Below, piece after piece: positions 1 through 8,298 of a stretch of 64,000 bases of DNA (positions within the stretch are counted from its first letter, which is position 1; the number at the start of each line of letters is the position of its first letter). The translations under genes and the position numbers were made by a program. This DNA comes from Geofilum rhodophaeum. GTDB taxonomy: Bacteria > Bacteroidota > Bacteroidia > Bacteroidales > Marinilabiliaceae. The notes below the pieces were generated by a model that had not been told where the DNA came from, did no database searches, and saw only the letters and a program-made list of their open reading frames with translations. The stretch covers positions 24,731 to 88,730 of the forward strand of contig NZ_MWUJ01000015.1 in NCBI RefSeq assembly GCF_002210225.1, given 5' to 3'.

Positions 1-1
1 C

Positions 2-1594
2 AACTTTATTGCCCGTAAGCACGGACGCGAGGAAATCAATTATGACCATCCGCTGATGGAGTCGTTTTTGAAGGACTCTTACGGCATTACGGTGTTTCAG
101 GAGCAGGTGATGCTTTTGTCGCGCAAGCTGGGAGGCTTTACCCGGGGCGAGTCCGACTCCCTGCGGAAGGCCATGGGTAAAAAGATCTTCGATATGATGG
201 CCAAGCTCAAGGAGAAGTTTGATGCGGGCTGTAAGAAGAATCCGGAGTTCATGGCGGGTTGCGAGAGCATGAATAAGAAGCCGCAGGAGGTGATCGATAA
301 GATTTGGAAGGACTGGGAGGCTTTTGCCAGTTATGCTTTCAACAAGTCGCACTCGGTGTGCTATGCCCAGCTGGCTTACCAGACGGGCTACCTTAAGGCG
401 CATTATCCGGCGGAGTTTATGGCGGGGGTTTTGAGTCGCAACCTTAACGACATCAGCAAGATTACCACCTTTATGGAGGAGTGCCAGCGCATGGGCATTG
501 AGGTGCTGGGTCCCGATGTGAATGAGAGTCACCTGAAGTTTACCGTGAACCAGCAGGGGGCGCTGCGCTTTGGTATGGCGGCCATTAAGGGCGTGGGCGA
601 GGGCGTGGTGCTGGAGATCATCAGAGAACGGGAGGCGCGGGGACCCTTTAAGGATGTGTACGATTTTATTGAGCGCATCAGCTTGCAGGTGGTCAACAAA
701 AAGGCCCTGGAGGCTTTGGCTGCGGCTGGGGGCTTCGACAATTTGGGCAAGACGCATCGGGCTCAGTTTTTTGCGCCCTTTGAAGGGGAGGAGGGGACTT
801 TTATTGAGCGTTTGCTGCGCTACGGCAACCGTTTTCAGAGCGACCAGGCTTCTACGCAGAATTCCCTTTTTGGGGCCGCCAATATGGTGGTGGAGATTAA
901 GAAGCCTGAGCTGCCCAAGTGCAACGAATACACCACGCTGGAGAAACTCGAAAGGGAAAAGGAGCTGATCGGCATTTTCTTGTCGGCCCACCCCTTGGAC
1001 GATTACCGGCTGGAGCTTAGGAATTTTTGCAATTTAAAGCTGGATGCACTCAACGATTTGGAGGCGCTAAGGGGCCGGGAATTCACCACCGGGGGCATGG
1101 TGGTGGGTCTGCGCGAGGGCCTCACCAAAAAGGGCAATCGTTTTGCCATTTTAAAGCTGGAGGATTTTACGGGCTCCTTTGAGTTTGCTTTTTTTGGTCA
1201 GGATTTTGCCGATTTCTTTGGACCCATCAGTTCGGGAAAATTTTTGATGATTAAGGGAAAGGTGCAGGCGCGCAGGAAATGGAAGCCGGAGGACGAGGAG
1301 AAGCTGGAGGTGAAGGTGCACAAGGTTTCGCTTTTGTCGGAGGTGCTCGAGACCCAGGTGCACGAAATGTGCCTGCGCCTGGCTTTGCAGGATTTGAGTC
1401 ATGAGGTGGTGACCGAAATGGCGCGCCTTTCGATGGAGAATGCCGGCAAGGTGGTGCTGCGCTTTCAGGTGTACGATAAGGAGGAGCCCAACCAGCAGGT
1501 GAAGCTTTTGTCGCGCAACGTGCGCGTGAGTCTCACCCCTGAGCTGCTGCGCTTCTTTGAGGACCGGCCCGAAATTTCGATGTCGCTGAGTTAG
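2..1594 (+). CDS. dnaE: DNA polymerase III alpha subunit, C-terminal part (window-truncated)
   Basis: Catalytic subunit of the replicative DNA polymerase III. Only the last ~530 residues are present because the gene enters from the left edge; the frame is open from base 2 (NFIARKHGREEINYDHPL), upstream of the first ATG at 56. The segment GITVFQEQVMLLSRKLGGF followed by GESDSLRKAMGKK is the conserved C-terminal palm/fingers region of the DnaE/PolC family, and SFNKSHSVCYAQLAYQTGYLKAHYP-type sequence (here FNKSHSVCYAQLAYQT) is the next conserved block. A helix-hairpin-helix region lies around residues 185-240, and an OB-fold-like region (GGMVVGLREGLTKKGNRFA) sits near residues 360-450. It ends with TAG at 1592-1594. 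No frameshift is seen. Family assignment is secure; only the missing N-terminus limits the description. Confidence 0.96.
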   Translation, partial: NFIARKHGREEINYDHPLMESFLKDSYGITVFQEQVMLLSRKLGGFTRGESDSLRKAMGKKIFDMMAKLKEKFDAGCKKNPEFMAGCESMNKKPQEVIDKIWKDWEAFASYAFNKSHSVCYAQLAYQTGYLKAHYPAEFMAGVLSRNLNDISKITTFMEECQRMGIEVLGPDVNESHLKFTVNQQGALRFGMAAIKGVGEGVVLEIIREREARGPFKDVYDFIERISLQVVNKKALEALAAAGGFDNLGKTHRAQFFAPFEGEEGTFIERLLRYGNRFQSDQASTQNSLFGAANMVVEIKKPELPKCNEYTTLEKLEREKELIGIFLSAHPLDDYRLELRNFCNLKLDALNDLEALRGREFTTGGMVVGLREGLTKKGNRFAILKLEDFTGSFEFAFFGQDFADFFGPISSGKFLMIKGKVQARRKWKPEDEEKLEVKVHKVSLLSEVLETQVHEMCLRLALQDLSHEVVTEMARLSMENAGKVVLRFQVYDKEEPNQQVKLLSRNVRVSLTPELLRFFEDRPEISMSLS

Positions 1595-1623
1595 GCAGAT
1601 ATGCGCGAAATTACATATCTTTG
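1591..1623 (+). promoter_or_regulatory. Probable trxA promoter
   Basis: TATCTTTG at 1616-1623 matches the Bacteroidota -7 element TAnnTTTG. The -33 position holds only TTAG (1591-1594, 21-nt spacing), so that half is weak. Transcription would start near 1630 and give a leader of about 95 nt before trxA. Confidence 0.4.
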
Positions 1624-1723
1624 AACAAGACTTGCGATAAAACGTTTATAGTGGTACTTAGGGCTGCACAAGGCAGCTGATTCGAATAAACGGAATGTAT
1701 TAATCATATTAGAAAGAGAAATT

Positions 1724-2041
1724 ATGGCACTTGAAGTAACTGATGCTAATTTTGAAGAACTGGTTTTGAAAGCAGACAAACCGGTCTTGGTTGATTTTTG
1801 GGCAGAGTGGTGTGGCCCTTGCCGCATGGTGGGTCCTATTGTGGCCGAACTCGCCGAGGAGTACAAAGACACTGCGGTAGTTACCAAAATGGATGTGGAC
1901 AGCAATCCGGAGACTTCCGTTAAATTTGGTATCCGCAACATTCCTACCATCTTGTTTTTTAAGAATGGTGAGGTGGTGGACAAGCAGGTGGGTGCGGTAC
2001 CCAAAACCATTTTGGCTTCAAAAATCGATGCCCTTTTGTAG
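1724..2041 (+). CDS. trxA: Thioredoxin
   Basis: Small cytoplasmic dithiol oxidoreductase (105 aa, the normal length) that reduces protein disulfides with electrons from thioredoxin reductase. The active site WCGPC occupies residues 29-33. The buried Asp24, which tunes the cysteine pKa, and the cis-proline loop (NIPT, Pro74) are both in place, so the enzyme should be fully active. It is a single gene with its own probable promoter, 130 bp downstream of dnaE, and is closed by a strong bidirectional terminator. The ATG at 1724 gives the standard thioredoxin N-terminus (MALEVTDANF). Confidence 0.97.
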   Translation: MALEVTDANFEELVLKADKPVLVDFWAEWCGPCRMVGPIVAELAEEYKDTAVVTKMDVDSNPETSVKFGIRNIPTILFFKNGEVVDKQVGAVPKTILASKIDALL

Positions 2042-2057
2042 GCGGCAACCATCGTAT

Positions 2058-2102
2058 AAAAAAAGCGGGTGCCCGGCCAAATGCCGGACACCCGCTTTTT
2101 TT
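2058..2102. terminator. Bidirectional rho-independent terminator between trxA and the nucleoside transporter
   Basis: A near-perfect inverted repeat (arms AAGCGGGTGCCCGGC and GCCGGACACCCGCTT, loop CAAAT, one mismatch) has an A-tract on the left and a T-tract on the right. It can therefore stop both trxA (+) and the convergent transporter gene (-). Confidence 0.9.
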
Positions 2103-2124
2103 ATGCTTTGTTGCAAAGGGGCCC

Positions 2125-3516
2125 TCAGCCCATTATGGCGCCGATGATGGTGGCCGAGAGCAGGGAGGCCAGGGTGCCGGCCAACAGGGCTTTTACTCCC
2201 AGCTGCGAGAGTAAAACACGCTTGCCGGGGGCCAGGGAGCCGATGCCGCCGATTTGTATGCCTATGGAGGCCACGTTGGCAAAGCCGCAGAGTATGTAGG
2301 TGGCCATTACAATGGATTTGTCGTGCATAAAACGGCCGGCTTCTTTGAGTTCGCCGAGACTCACATAACCGAAGAATTCGGTCATGATGAGTTTTTCGCC
2401 CAGTACGCGGCCCACCAGATCGATGTCGGCACCCGGTACACCCAGCAACCACATGAGGGGGGCAAAGAGGTAGCCCAGCAAAAATTGCAGGGAAAGCTGG
2501 TCGTAGCTCCCGTGGGTGGCCGAGGCAATAAGGTCATTGAGTCCCGTAAGGTTGCCCAGCCAGCCAAAGAGGTAGTTGAACATGGCAATGAAGGCAATGA
2601 AGACCAGCAGCATGCCGGCTACATTCACGGCCAGTCGCACCCCTTCGGTGGTGCCGTTGGATATGGCGTCGAGCACGTTTTTGCCGATGCGGTCCTTGCT
2701 CACTTCCACTTCCTTTTCGATGTTCTCGGTCTGGGGCAGCAACATTTTGGCCACCACCACTACGCCCGGGGCTGCCATGATGGATGCCGCCAGCAGGTGT
2801 TTGGCGTAGAGCAGTTCCTGAGCCGGATCGCCGCCGCCCAAGACTTTAATGTACACGGCCAGTACGCCGCCGGCCAGGGTGGCCATGCCGCCGGCCATCA
2901 CCAGCAGCATTTCGGAGCGGTTCATTTTCTCTAGGTAGGCCTTGATCATGAGGGGCGACTCGGTCTGCCCCAGAAAGATGTTGCCGGCTACGGAGAGACT
3001 CTCGGCTCCCGACAGGCGCAGGAGTTTGGTCATACCCAGAGCCAAAAAATACACCACTTTTTGTATGACGCCGTAATAAAACAGGATGCTGGTCAGGGCC
3101 GAAAAAAAGATGATGGTGGGCAATATGGTGATGGCAAAATTCACGAGCGAGGATTCTATTTCGCCGCTGACCATGCTGCTGAACAAAAATTCGGTACCGG
3201 CTTCGGTAAAGCTCAGAATTTTCACAAATACCCGTCCCACAAAGTCGAACACCCCTTGTACAAAGGGCAAATACAGGATGCTGAAGGCCAGCACCACCTG
3301 AAGACCCAGTCCCTTAGCCACCACGCTCCAGTTGATGGCGCGCCGGTTGCTGCTCAGCAGCCAGGCCAGACCAATAATTACGCCCATGCCCAACAAACCG
3401 CGCAGAATGCCGATAAAACTCAGTCCCACAGCAGGAACCGTTACATCTGCCCCGTTTTGGGCCATCAGCAGCCCACTCGTGGCCAGGAGGGCAAGCAATG
3501 CCAGACTTTTTTTCAT
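2125..3516 (-). CDS. NupC-family concentrative nucleoside transporter
   Basis: Inner-membrane cation-coupled nucleoside symporter of the CNT/NupC family, 463 aa with about ten hydrophobic segments. The family signature GQTESPL, which forms part of the nucleoside and Na+/H+ site, lies near residue 185 (NIFLGQTESPLMIKAYL). The C-terminal nucleoside-transporter domain ends in LLSATIIGAIMG. The N-terminus is odd for NupC: residues 1-20 (MKKSLALLALLATSGLLMAQ) look like a cleavable Sec signal peptide placed ahead of the first transmembrane helix, as in some Bacteroidota homologues. It is monocistronic, divergent from the AbiE-like pair and convergent with trxA. The transported nucleoside cannot be read from sequence. 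Confidence 0.9.
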   Translation of the reverse strand: MKKSLALLALLATSGLLMAQNGADVTVPAVGLSFIGILRGLLGMGVIIGLAWLLSSNRRAINWSVVAKGLGLQVVLAFSILYLPFVQGVFDFVGRVFVKILSFTEAGTEFLFSSMVSGEIESSLVNFAITILPTIIFFSALTSILFYYGVIQKVVYFLALGMTKLLRLSGAESLSVAGNIFLGQTESPLMIKAYLEKMNRSEMLLVMAGGMATLAGGVLAVYIKVLGGGDPAQELLYAKHLLAASIMAAPGVVVVAKMLLPQTENIEKEVEVSKDRIGKNVLDAISNGTTEGVRLAVNVAGMLLVFIAFIAMFNYLFGWLGNLTGLNDLIASATHGSYDQLSLQFLLGYLFAPLMWLLGVPGADIDLVGRVLGEKLIMTEFFGYVSLGELKEAGRFMHDKSIVMATYILCGFANVASIGIQIGGIGSLAPGKRVLLSQLGVKALLAGTLASLLSATIIGAIMG

Positions 3517-3659
3517 AATCTTTCGTCAAATAGTCGTTGAAAGTACAAAAAAAATGGAATGCTGCGCCGGATTTTCCTCAGCTGTTTGCGGATTAAGCCA
3601 ATATTTAGGTTAATGGACTAGTCTGAATTGGAACTTTAAATCGAAAGAATAGGGTGGAA

Positions 3660-3690
3660 TTTGAATAGGTATTGGAATTACTTATATTTG
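3660..3690 (+). promoter_or_regulatory. Consensus Bacteroidota promoter of the AbiE-like operon
   Basis: TTTG at 3660-3663, a 19-nt spacer and TATATTTG at 3683-3690 match the Bacteroidota primary sigma consensus exactly (TTTG-N19-TAnnTTTG). The predicted start point is near 3696-3698, about 37 nt before the antitoxin ATG. Confidence 0.75.
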
Positions 3691-3705
3691 TCCATAAAAA
3701 TCACT

Positions 3706-3724
3706 TGTCCACGGGCCGTGGACA
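3706..3724. promoter_or_regulatory. Perfect 19-bp palindrome, likely autoregulatory operator of the AbiE-like operon
   Basis: TGTCCACGG-G-CCGTGGACA is a perfect inverted repeat with 9-bp arms. It lies about 10-28 nt downstream of the predicted transcription start and ends 9 nt before the antitoxin ATG. The half-site TTGTCCA recurs 17 bp upstream at 3688-3694, overlapping the -7 element. AbiEi-type antitoxins are known to repress their own promoters through inverted repeats; binding here is inferred. Confidence 0.65.
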
Positions 3725-3733
3725 GGAAAAAAA

Positions 3734-4741
3734 ATGGACGTCATGAAGACTGAAATTGTAAATGTGGCGCTTGATAGTCTGCGAAGGACTGCCAGAATTG
3801 GAGGTCTTTGGGTGGAGGCGACAGAAGGGGGATTGGATGGACAGCTGGTTTTTAGTGTTGAAAACCAGCCTGTTAAATTTAATGTAATCATACGAAAGGA
3901 GTTGCGAAACCATCACTTGCTTCAGGTTGAAAAGGATGCGAAGCGCTTTTCACCTCTTATGATTGTTGCTGAATATCTTTTCCCCAAAGTAAAGGACGCT
4001 TTGCGGGAACATAATCTGGCCTATTTGGAGGCCAACGGAAATGTTTTTTTTAATGAAGCCGGGCGTTATTTTTTTATCGATACGCAAAGCAGGAGACAAG
4101 TAAAAGAAGATAAAGGAAACAGGGCTTTTACCAAAACCGGCTTAAAGGTTTTATTCCATTATCTGATTGACCCCGGTTTATTAAACCTTCCGCATCGCGA
4201 AATTGCTGCAATCGCCAGGGTGGCTCATGGAAATATTGCTTATGTGCATAACGGTTTAAAGGATTATGGCTTTTTGCTTAAGGTCCAATCCCAGGAGCTG
4301 AAATTGATTAAGAAGAAGGAGTTGTTTGAGAAGTGGATGGTGGCTTATCAGGAAAGCCTTCAGCCTTCATTGAACATGGGACGATTCCGTTTTTCCAATG
4401 AATCATTCTTTTCGAACTGGAGTGCTATAAAACTGGATGAAGAAACAACATGGTGGGGAGGAGAATCTGCTGCCAGTTTGATGACCAATTATCTCAGGCC
4501 GGGGCTGCTTACCTTATACACATTGAAGAGCCGGGAGGAATTGCTGCGTGAGTTCAGGTTGATACCGGACAAGGATGGGAATGTTGTTATTTATAAGGCG
4601 TTTGGGGATATGCAAGGGGTGAAGGTTAATAACTGTGTTCATCCCCTTTTGGTGTACGCCGATTTAATGAATGCCAATGACAATAGGTGTAGAGAAACAG
4701 CGGAACTGATCTGGAATCAATATTTAGAGCATGAGTTTTAA
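3734..4741 (+). CDS. AbiEi-like antitoxin / transcriptional autorepressor (type IV TA)
   Basis: Predicted antitoxin of an AbiE-like type IV toxin-antitoxin pair (335 aa). A winged helix-turn-helix is visible at about residues 133-185 (AFTKTGLKVLFHYLIDPGL, then PHREIAAIARVAHGNIAYV), preceded by an N-terminal domain of about 120 residues and followed by a C-terminal region with no motif I can name. In known AbiE systems this protein neutralises the nucleotidyltransferase toxin without forming a stable complex and represses the operon. The toxin start overlaps its 3' end by 11 nt, so the two are translationally coupled. A consensus promoter and a perfect palindrome sit directly upstream. Codon use is visibly more AT-rich than in the neighbouring housekeeping genes, which suggests horizontal acquisition. 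Family call rests on motif and synteny; a similarity search would settle it. Confidence 0.72.
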   Translation: MDVMKTEIVNVALDSLRRTARIGGLWVEATEGGLDGQLVFSVENQPVKFNVIIRKELRNHHLLQVEKDAKRFSPLMIVAEYLFPKVKDALREHNLAYLEANGNVFFNEAGRYFFIDTQSRRQVKEDKGNRAFTKTGLKVLFHYLIDPGLLNLPHREIAAIARVAHGNIAYVHNGLKDYGFLLKVQSQELKLIKKKELFEKWMVAYQESLQPSLNMGRFRFSNESFFSNWSAIKLDEETTWWGGESAASLMTNYLRPGLLTLYTLKSREELLREFRLIPDKDGNVVIYKAFGDMQGVKVNNCVHPLLVYADLMNANDNRCRETAELIWNQYLEHEF

Positions 4742-5546
4742 AGACTTAAGTCCCTGGTTTAAAGAGGTGTTTGTTCTCATTGACGCAACTTGTGCTGAAA
4801 TGGAAGTGCCACTCTATTTGATCGGTGCTCAAGCCCGACACTTTCATTTGGTTGAAAAGGGCATAAGGCCAGGAAGAGGAACAATGGATATAGATTTTGC
4901 CATTATGCTTCCTGATATTGCTACTTACGACCAGGTTTTTGCAATTTTGATGGACAAGGGTTTTAGAAAAGTCATGGAACCTTATCGCCTGATACATGAT
5001 TCAACAAACGCGGTGATAGACCTGCTCCCATTTGGTGAAGTGGAAGAAATGGGCACTGTGAAGTTTACTGATCGGAGAACGGAAATCTCGGTGGTGGGCT
5101 TCCGGGAGGCCTTAAGGAGGCCGGATATAATGAAGCTGGATGAAGAAACGCTGATTCAAGTTTCTCCTTTGGAAGGGCTTTTAATCATGAAATTGGTGTC
5201 ATTTAAGGAAAAGCCTGATCGGACGAAAGACCTTGATGACATTTACGAAATTTTATCCCACTATTTTGAATTGAATGATGACGCTTTTTACCAGAATCCA
5301 CCTGAATTTTTGGATGAACTTAGTGAAATCGACTTCCAATTAGAAGCTGGAGCATGGTTAGCAGGCCGGGATATTGGGCAGCTACTTGGTAATAATCCTT
5401 TAAAGAACCAGATTCAAGCAACTCTGCAAGATGAAATAGATAATGAAGCAGGAAGAATAAGTAGACACTACTATAACAAGGCTTATTTCGATGACATTGA
5501 AAAAGTGAAGCGGGTTCTCAGCCTGGTGTTAAGGGGTCTTAATTAG
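4731..5546 (+). CDS. AbiEii-like nucleotidyltransferase toxin (type IV TA)
   Basis: Predicted nucleotidyltransferase-fold toxin (271 aa). The polymerase-beta-type active site is visible: a GAQAR stretch at residues 32-36 in the place of the usual GS loop, the metal-binding pair Asp53/Asp55 in TMDIDFAI, and a third block VIDLLPFG (95-102) carrying Asp97. The downstream K-rich block (MKLVSFKEK at 153-161, then RTKDLDDI at 164-171) matches the AbiEii/AbiGii toxin family. Proven family members transfer nucleotides to tRNA 3' ends or other targets and halt growth or phage replication; the substrate here is unknown. It is the second gene of the operon and overlaps the antitoxin by 11 nt. All visible catalytic residues are intact, so it should be active. 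Confidence 0.75.
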   Translation: MSFKDLSPWFKEVFVLIDATCAEMEVPLYLIGAQARHFHLVEKGIRPGRGTMDIDFAIMLPDIATYDQVFAILMDKGFRKVMEPYRLIHDSTNAVIDLLPFGEVEEMGTVKFTDRRTEISVVGFREALRRPDIMKLDEETLIQVSPLEGLLIMKLVSFKEKPDRTKDLDDIYEILSHYFELNDDAFYQNPPEFLDELSEIDFQLEAGAWLAGRDIGQLLGNNPLKNQIQATLQDEIDNEAGRISRHYYNKAYFDDIEKVKRVLSLVLRGLN

Positions 5547-5549
5547 ACT

Positions 5550-6149
5550 TTATTTCTCGCGGCGTTTGATTTCGTCGCGTATTTCGGAGGCTTTTTCGTA
5601 GTTTTCTTCGCCTACGGCCTGGTCGAGCATGGTCTGGAGTTCCTCGAGGCTCTTGTTGGCCAGGGGACTGCCGGAGCGGGGCGTGCCTGCGGGACGGGGC
5701 GGGGTGGTTTTGGTGCTTTCTTTGCTGTCGCCAAAGTCAAGCACGATGCCGGCCTTGGCCAGAATGTCTTCGTAGGTGTAGATGGGGCAGTTGAAGCGCA
5801 GGGCCAGGGCTACCGCATCGGAGGTGCGGGAGTCGATGCGCACGATGTCTTCGCCTTTTACGCAGACGAGCTCGGAGTAGAAGATGCCTTCTTCGAGTTT
5901 GTAAATGACCACTTCGAGCAGCTGTACTTCAAAGGCTTTGGCAAAACTCAAAAACAAATCGTGGGTGAGGGGGCGCGGGGGTTCCAGTCCCTCCAGTTTA
6001 ATGGCGATGGATTGCGCTTCTACGCCGCCTATGATGATGGGGATGCGTCGTTCGCCTTCCTCTTCGGCCAGCACCAGGGCGTAGGCACCCGATTGGGTTT
6101 GCGAATAGGATAGTCCGAGTATGTTGAGTTTTATTTTCTTTTTGTTCAT
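5550..6149 (-). CDS. Bifunctional nuclease family (DUF151) protein with C-terminal UVR motif
   Basis: Protein of 199 aa with two parts. Residues ~1-135 form the DUF151/bifunctional-nuclease domain (LNILGLSYSQTQSGAYALVL, RRIPIIIGGVEAQSIAIKLE, IVRIDSRTSDAVALALRFNC). Residues ~163-199 form a UvrB/UvrC (UVR) interaction helix pair (LEELQTMLDQAVGEENYEKA). This fusion is common in Bacteroidota; nuclease activity is proven only for plant relatives, so the biochemical role is uncertain. The start at 6149 (MNKKKIKLNILG) is preferred over an in-frame ATG 66 nt upstream, because an AGGA stretch precedes it and homologues begin here. Its stop lies only 3 bp from that of the convergent AbiE-like toxin. 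Confidence 0.88.
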   Translation of the reverse strand: MNKKKIKLNILGLSYSQTQSGAYALVLAEEEGERRIPIIIGGVEAQSIAIKLEGLEPPRPLTHDLFLSFAKAFEVQLLEVVIYKLEEGIFYSELVCVKGEDIVRIDSRTSDAVALALRFNCPIYTYEDILAKAGIVLDFGDSKESTKTTPPRPAGTPRSGSPLANKSLEELQTMLDQAVGEENYEKASEIRDEIKRREK

Positions 6150-6257
6150 GTAACGGTCCTTTTCTGCCTGAGTCAGCGCATACGTATATCGGGGATAAAA
6201 TCCCTGTTTGAGCAAATATAGGAATTTAGTTTTAAGTTGACTAAGTCTCCCAACATA

Positions 6258-7199
6258 TTATTCGGGTGGGCGCCTGGGGGGCAGTACTGCCGAAAGGAGG
6301 GCGGGCAGGGCCAGATTGAGGCACCAGATGAGGAAGATGGCGCCGACAATGGCGGGACTGTTGGCCGAGCGCAGTCCAAACAAAAAAAGGGCGATGGAGC
6401 CCCGTATGCCGAGGTCGGTCAGCGCCATGGTGGGCAGCAGGGTAAGGGCGGCGTAGTAGAGCATGACCAGGGCCAGGTCGCTCCAGTGCTGAAGTACGCC
6501 CAAGTGGTGGAGGATGAGCCAGAGTTGGAGGTGGTAGGTGGCGTAGCGCAGCAGGGTGAGGGCCATGATTTTGAGCAGTCGTCCCCGGCCCAGTTGGGCG
6601 AGGGCCTGTATCTGCTGTCGCCATTGGGGCCTGGTGCGCAGGCGGGGCCAAAAGGCGACCAGGAGCAGGGCCAGGACCAGTACCAGGATCAGCGCCAGGG
6701 TGGTCCAGCGGAGCAACTCCCGGCCGAAGTCTGCCAGCGTCTGTGGCAGTCCCCCGCTTTGCAGCCACAGCAATCCGACAAAGCCGCCGGCCATCAGCAC
6801 CATGTTTTGTAAAAAACTCCCGGCCAGAGAACGCAAAAAGGCCTGGGTACGCAGTCCCCGTGGCAGCAGCCAGGCTTTCATAAAGGGGTCGCCGGCGCGG
6901 GCCGGCGTCACCAGTCCCGATTGCAGTCCCTTCAGCACCTGCCGCAGGGTGCTGCCGAAGCTTTGGTGGAGGAGTCCCCCTTTAAGCTGCTGCCATTTGA
7001 GGCTTTCGAGGGCGATGTTCAGGGCGGCCAGCAGTACTTGCAGGAGCAGCACCAGGACCAGTCCCCCTGTATTTTGTTGCAGCTGGCGGCCAAAGACTTC
7101 CCAATTGTGGAACTGCTGCAGGCGCCATACGATGTAGCCGAAGGCAAGGACCGAGAGGAGGACTTGCACCCAGGTGCCGATGCGGCGGGTGCGACTCAT
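6258..7199 (-). CDS. Flippase-like integral membrane protein (LPG synthase TM-domain family), second of pair
   Basis: Membrane protein of 313 aa with about seven hydrophobic helices, resembling the transmembrane part of lysylphosphatidylglycerol synthase (UPF0104/flippase-like domain). Conserved-type segments are SLKWQQLKGG, LVTPARAGDPFMKAWLLP near residues 95-112 and TDLGIRGSIALFLFG near 265-280. In the family, such domains translocate lipids; no aminoacyltransferase domain is attached, so lysyl transfer is not expected. The ATG at 7199 overlaps the TGA of the upstream paralogue by 4 nt (ATGA), showing translational coupling. An in-frame ATG far upstream at 7580 lies within that gene and is rejected. 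The lipid substrate is unknown. Confidence 0.82.
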   Translation of the reverse strand: MSRTRRIGTWVQVLLSVLAFGYIVWRLQQFHNWEVFGRQLQQNTGGLVLVLLLQVLLAALNIALESLKWQQLKGGLLHQSFGSTLRQVLKGLQSGLVTPARAGDPFMKAWLLPRGLRTQAFLRSLAGSFLQNMVLMAGGFVGLLWLQSGGLPQTLADFGRELLRWTTLALILVLVLALLLVAFWPRLRTRPQWRQQIQALAQLGRGRLLKIMALTLLRYATYHLQLWLILHHLGVLQHWSDLALVMLYYAALTLLPTMALTDLGIRGSIALFLFGLRSANSPAIVGAIFLIWCLNLALPALLSAVLPPRRPPE

Positions 7200-8179
7200 G
7201 CTTTGGCCTTGTTGACGAAGGGAAGCACGAGCAGGGAGAGGAGGCCGAAGACCAGAATCATGAGGTTGAGGGCGCCGTGTACCACCAGGGCAAAGATGCC
7301 GGCCTGGCCGGCGTCGATGCCGTAGGCCAGCAGGGCGGTGATGACCATGAAGTGCCAGGGGCCGATGCCGCCCTGCACGGGGGCTACCATGGCCAGGGTG
7401 CCGAATACGAAGACGGTGAGACTGGCCAGGGGACTCAGATGGGCGGTGTAGGGAAAGGCGAAGAAGTTGAGGTACATCATGGCAAAGTAGAGCACGAAGA
7501 TGAGTACGGTATGGAAAACAAAGAGGGCTTTGTTTTCGACGCGCCGGAAGGACAAAAAGCCTTCTTTGAATTTCATCCAAAGGTCTTTGAGCTTAAAGAA
7601 GAAGCGACTGGCTCTGATTGTTTTGCGAAAGAACCAGAGGGCGGCGCCCACGAGAAAGAGGGCGACCCAGGGACCGGGGGTGGCCAGGGATTGGTACAGG
7701 CGGCTAAAGTCGAAGCTGTTGCCGGCGATGCCTTTTAATACGCCCCATTGCAGGATGACCACGAGCAGGAGCGCTACGAGCATGCTGAGGATGTCGAGGA
7801 TGCGCTCGGCCACTACGGTGCCCAGCAGGCGGGTAAAGGAGAGGTTTTCGTGCTTGCTGAGTACGGCGCAACGCGAAACTTCGCCCATGCGGGGGATGGC
7901 GAGGTTGGCCAGGTAGCCAATCATGAGGGCCAAAAAGGTGTTGGTAAAGCGGGGGTGCTTTTCTAAGGGGGCTATCATCATTTGCCAGCGCAGGGTGCGG
8001 ACGATGTGGCTGAAGAGGCCGGCCATCAGGGCGGCTACGATCCAAAAGTAGTTGACGTCTTCTTTGAGCGCCCGCAGCAGTTCGGCCGGATCCTGATCGC
8101 GGTACAGCCACCACAGGATGAGGGCGCCGATCAGCAGAAAGAGGAGAAACTGGAGGCCTTGTGCGTAGCGCTTTTTCAA
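7196..8179 (-). CDS. Flippase-like integral membrane protein (LPG synthase TM-domain family), first of pair
   Basis: Polytopic membrane protein of the UPF0104/lysylphosphatidylglycerol-synthase transmembrane family, about 327 aa. Recognisable family blocks include HIVRTLRWQMMIAP, IGYLANLAIPRMGEVSRCAVL (the conserved P-R-x-G-E segment) and LAMVAPVQGGIGPWHFMVI. The start is uncertain. The only in-frame ATG (8293) lies 6 bp from the divergent rsmA start and would add 38 residues of non-family sequence over the promoter region. A TTG at 8179 gives an N-terminus that fits the family (LKKRYAQGLQFLLFLLIG), so I prefer it. It forms a two-gene unit with the overlapping paralogue downstream. Likely role is lipid or lipid-linked precursor translocation. 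Confidence 0.8.
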   Translation of the reverse strand: MKKRYAQGLQFLLFLLIGALILWWLYRDQDPAELLRALKEDVNYFWIVAALMAGLFSHIVRTLRWQMMIAPLEKHPRFTNTFLALMIGYLANLAIPRMGEVSRCAVLSKHENLSFTRLLGTVVAERILDILSMLVALLLVVILQWGVLKGIAGNSFDFSRLYQSLATPGPWVALFLVGAALWFFRKTIRASRFFFKLKDLWMKFKEGFLSFRRVENKALFVFHTVLIFVLYFAMMYLNFFAFPYTAHLSPLASLTVFVFGTLAMVAPVQGGIGPWHFMVITALLAYGIDAGQAGIFALVVHGALNLMILVFGLLSLLVLPFVNKAKA

Positions 8180-8187
8180 AGTCTGTT

Positions 8188-8222
8188 TTTGTTTAATTAA
8201 GTGACAAAAATGTTTACCTTTG
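8188..8222 (+). promoter_or_regulatory. Possible rsmA promoter
   Basis: TACCTTTG at 8215-8222 matches the TAnnTTTG -7 element. TTTG at 8188-8191 is a possible -33 element but sits 23 nt away, slightly beyond the usual spacing. The predicted transcript would have a leader of about 70 nt. Confidence 0.35.
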
Positions 8223-8298
8223 CAGTGCTTTTCAGCCTGCAATGTTACAAAATGTTGCTCTGCCAACCAAAATATTATAAACGGCCTAATCATGGACG

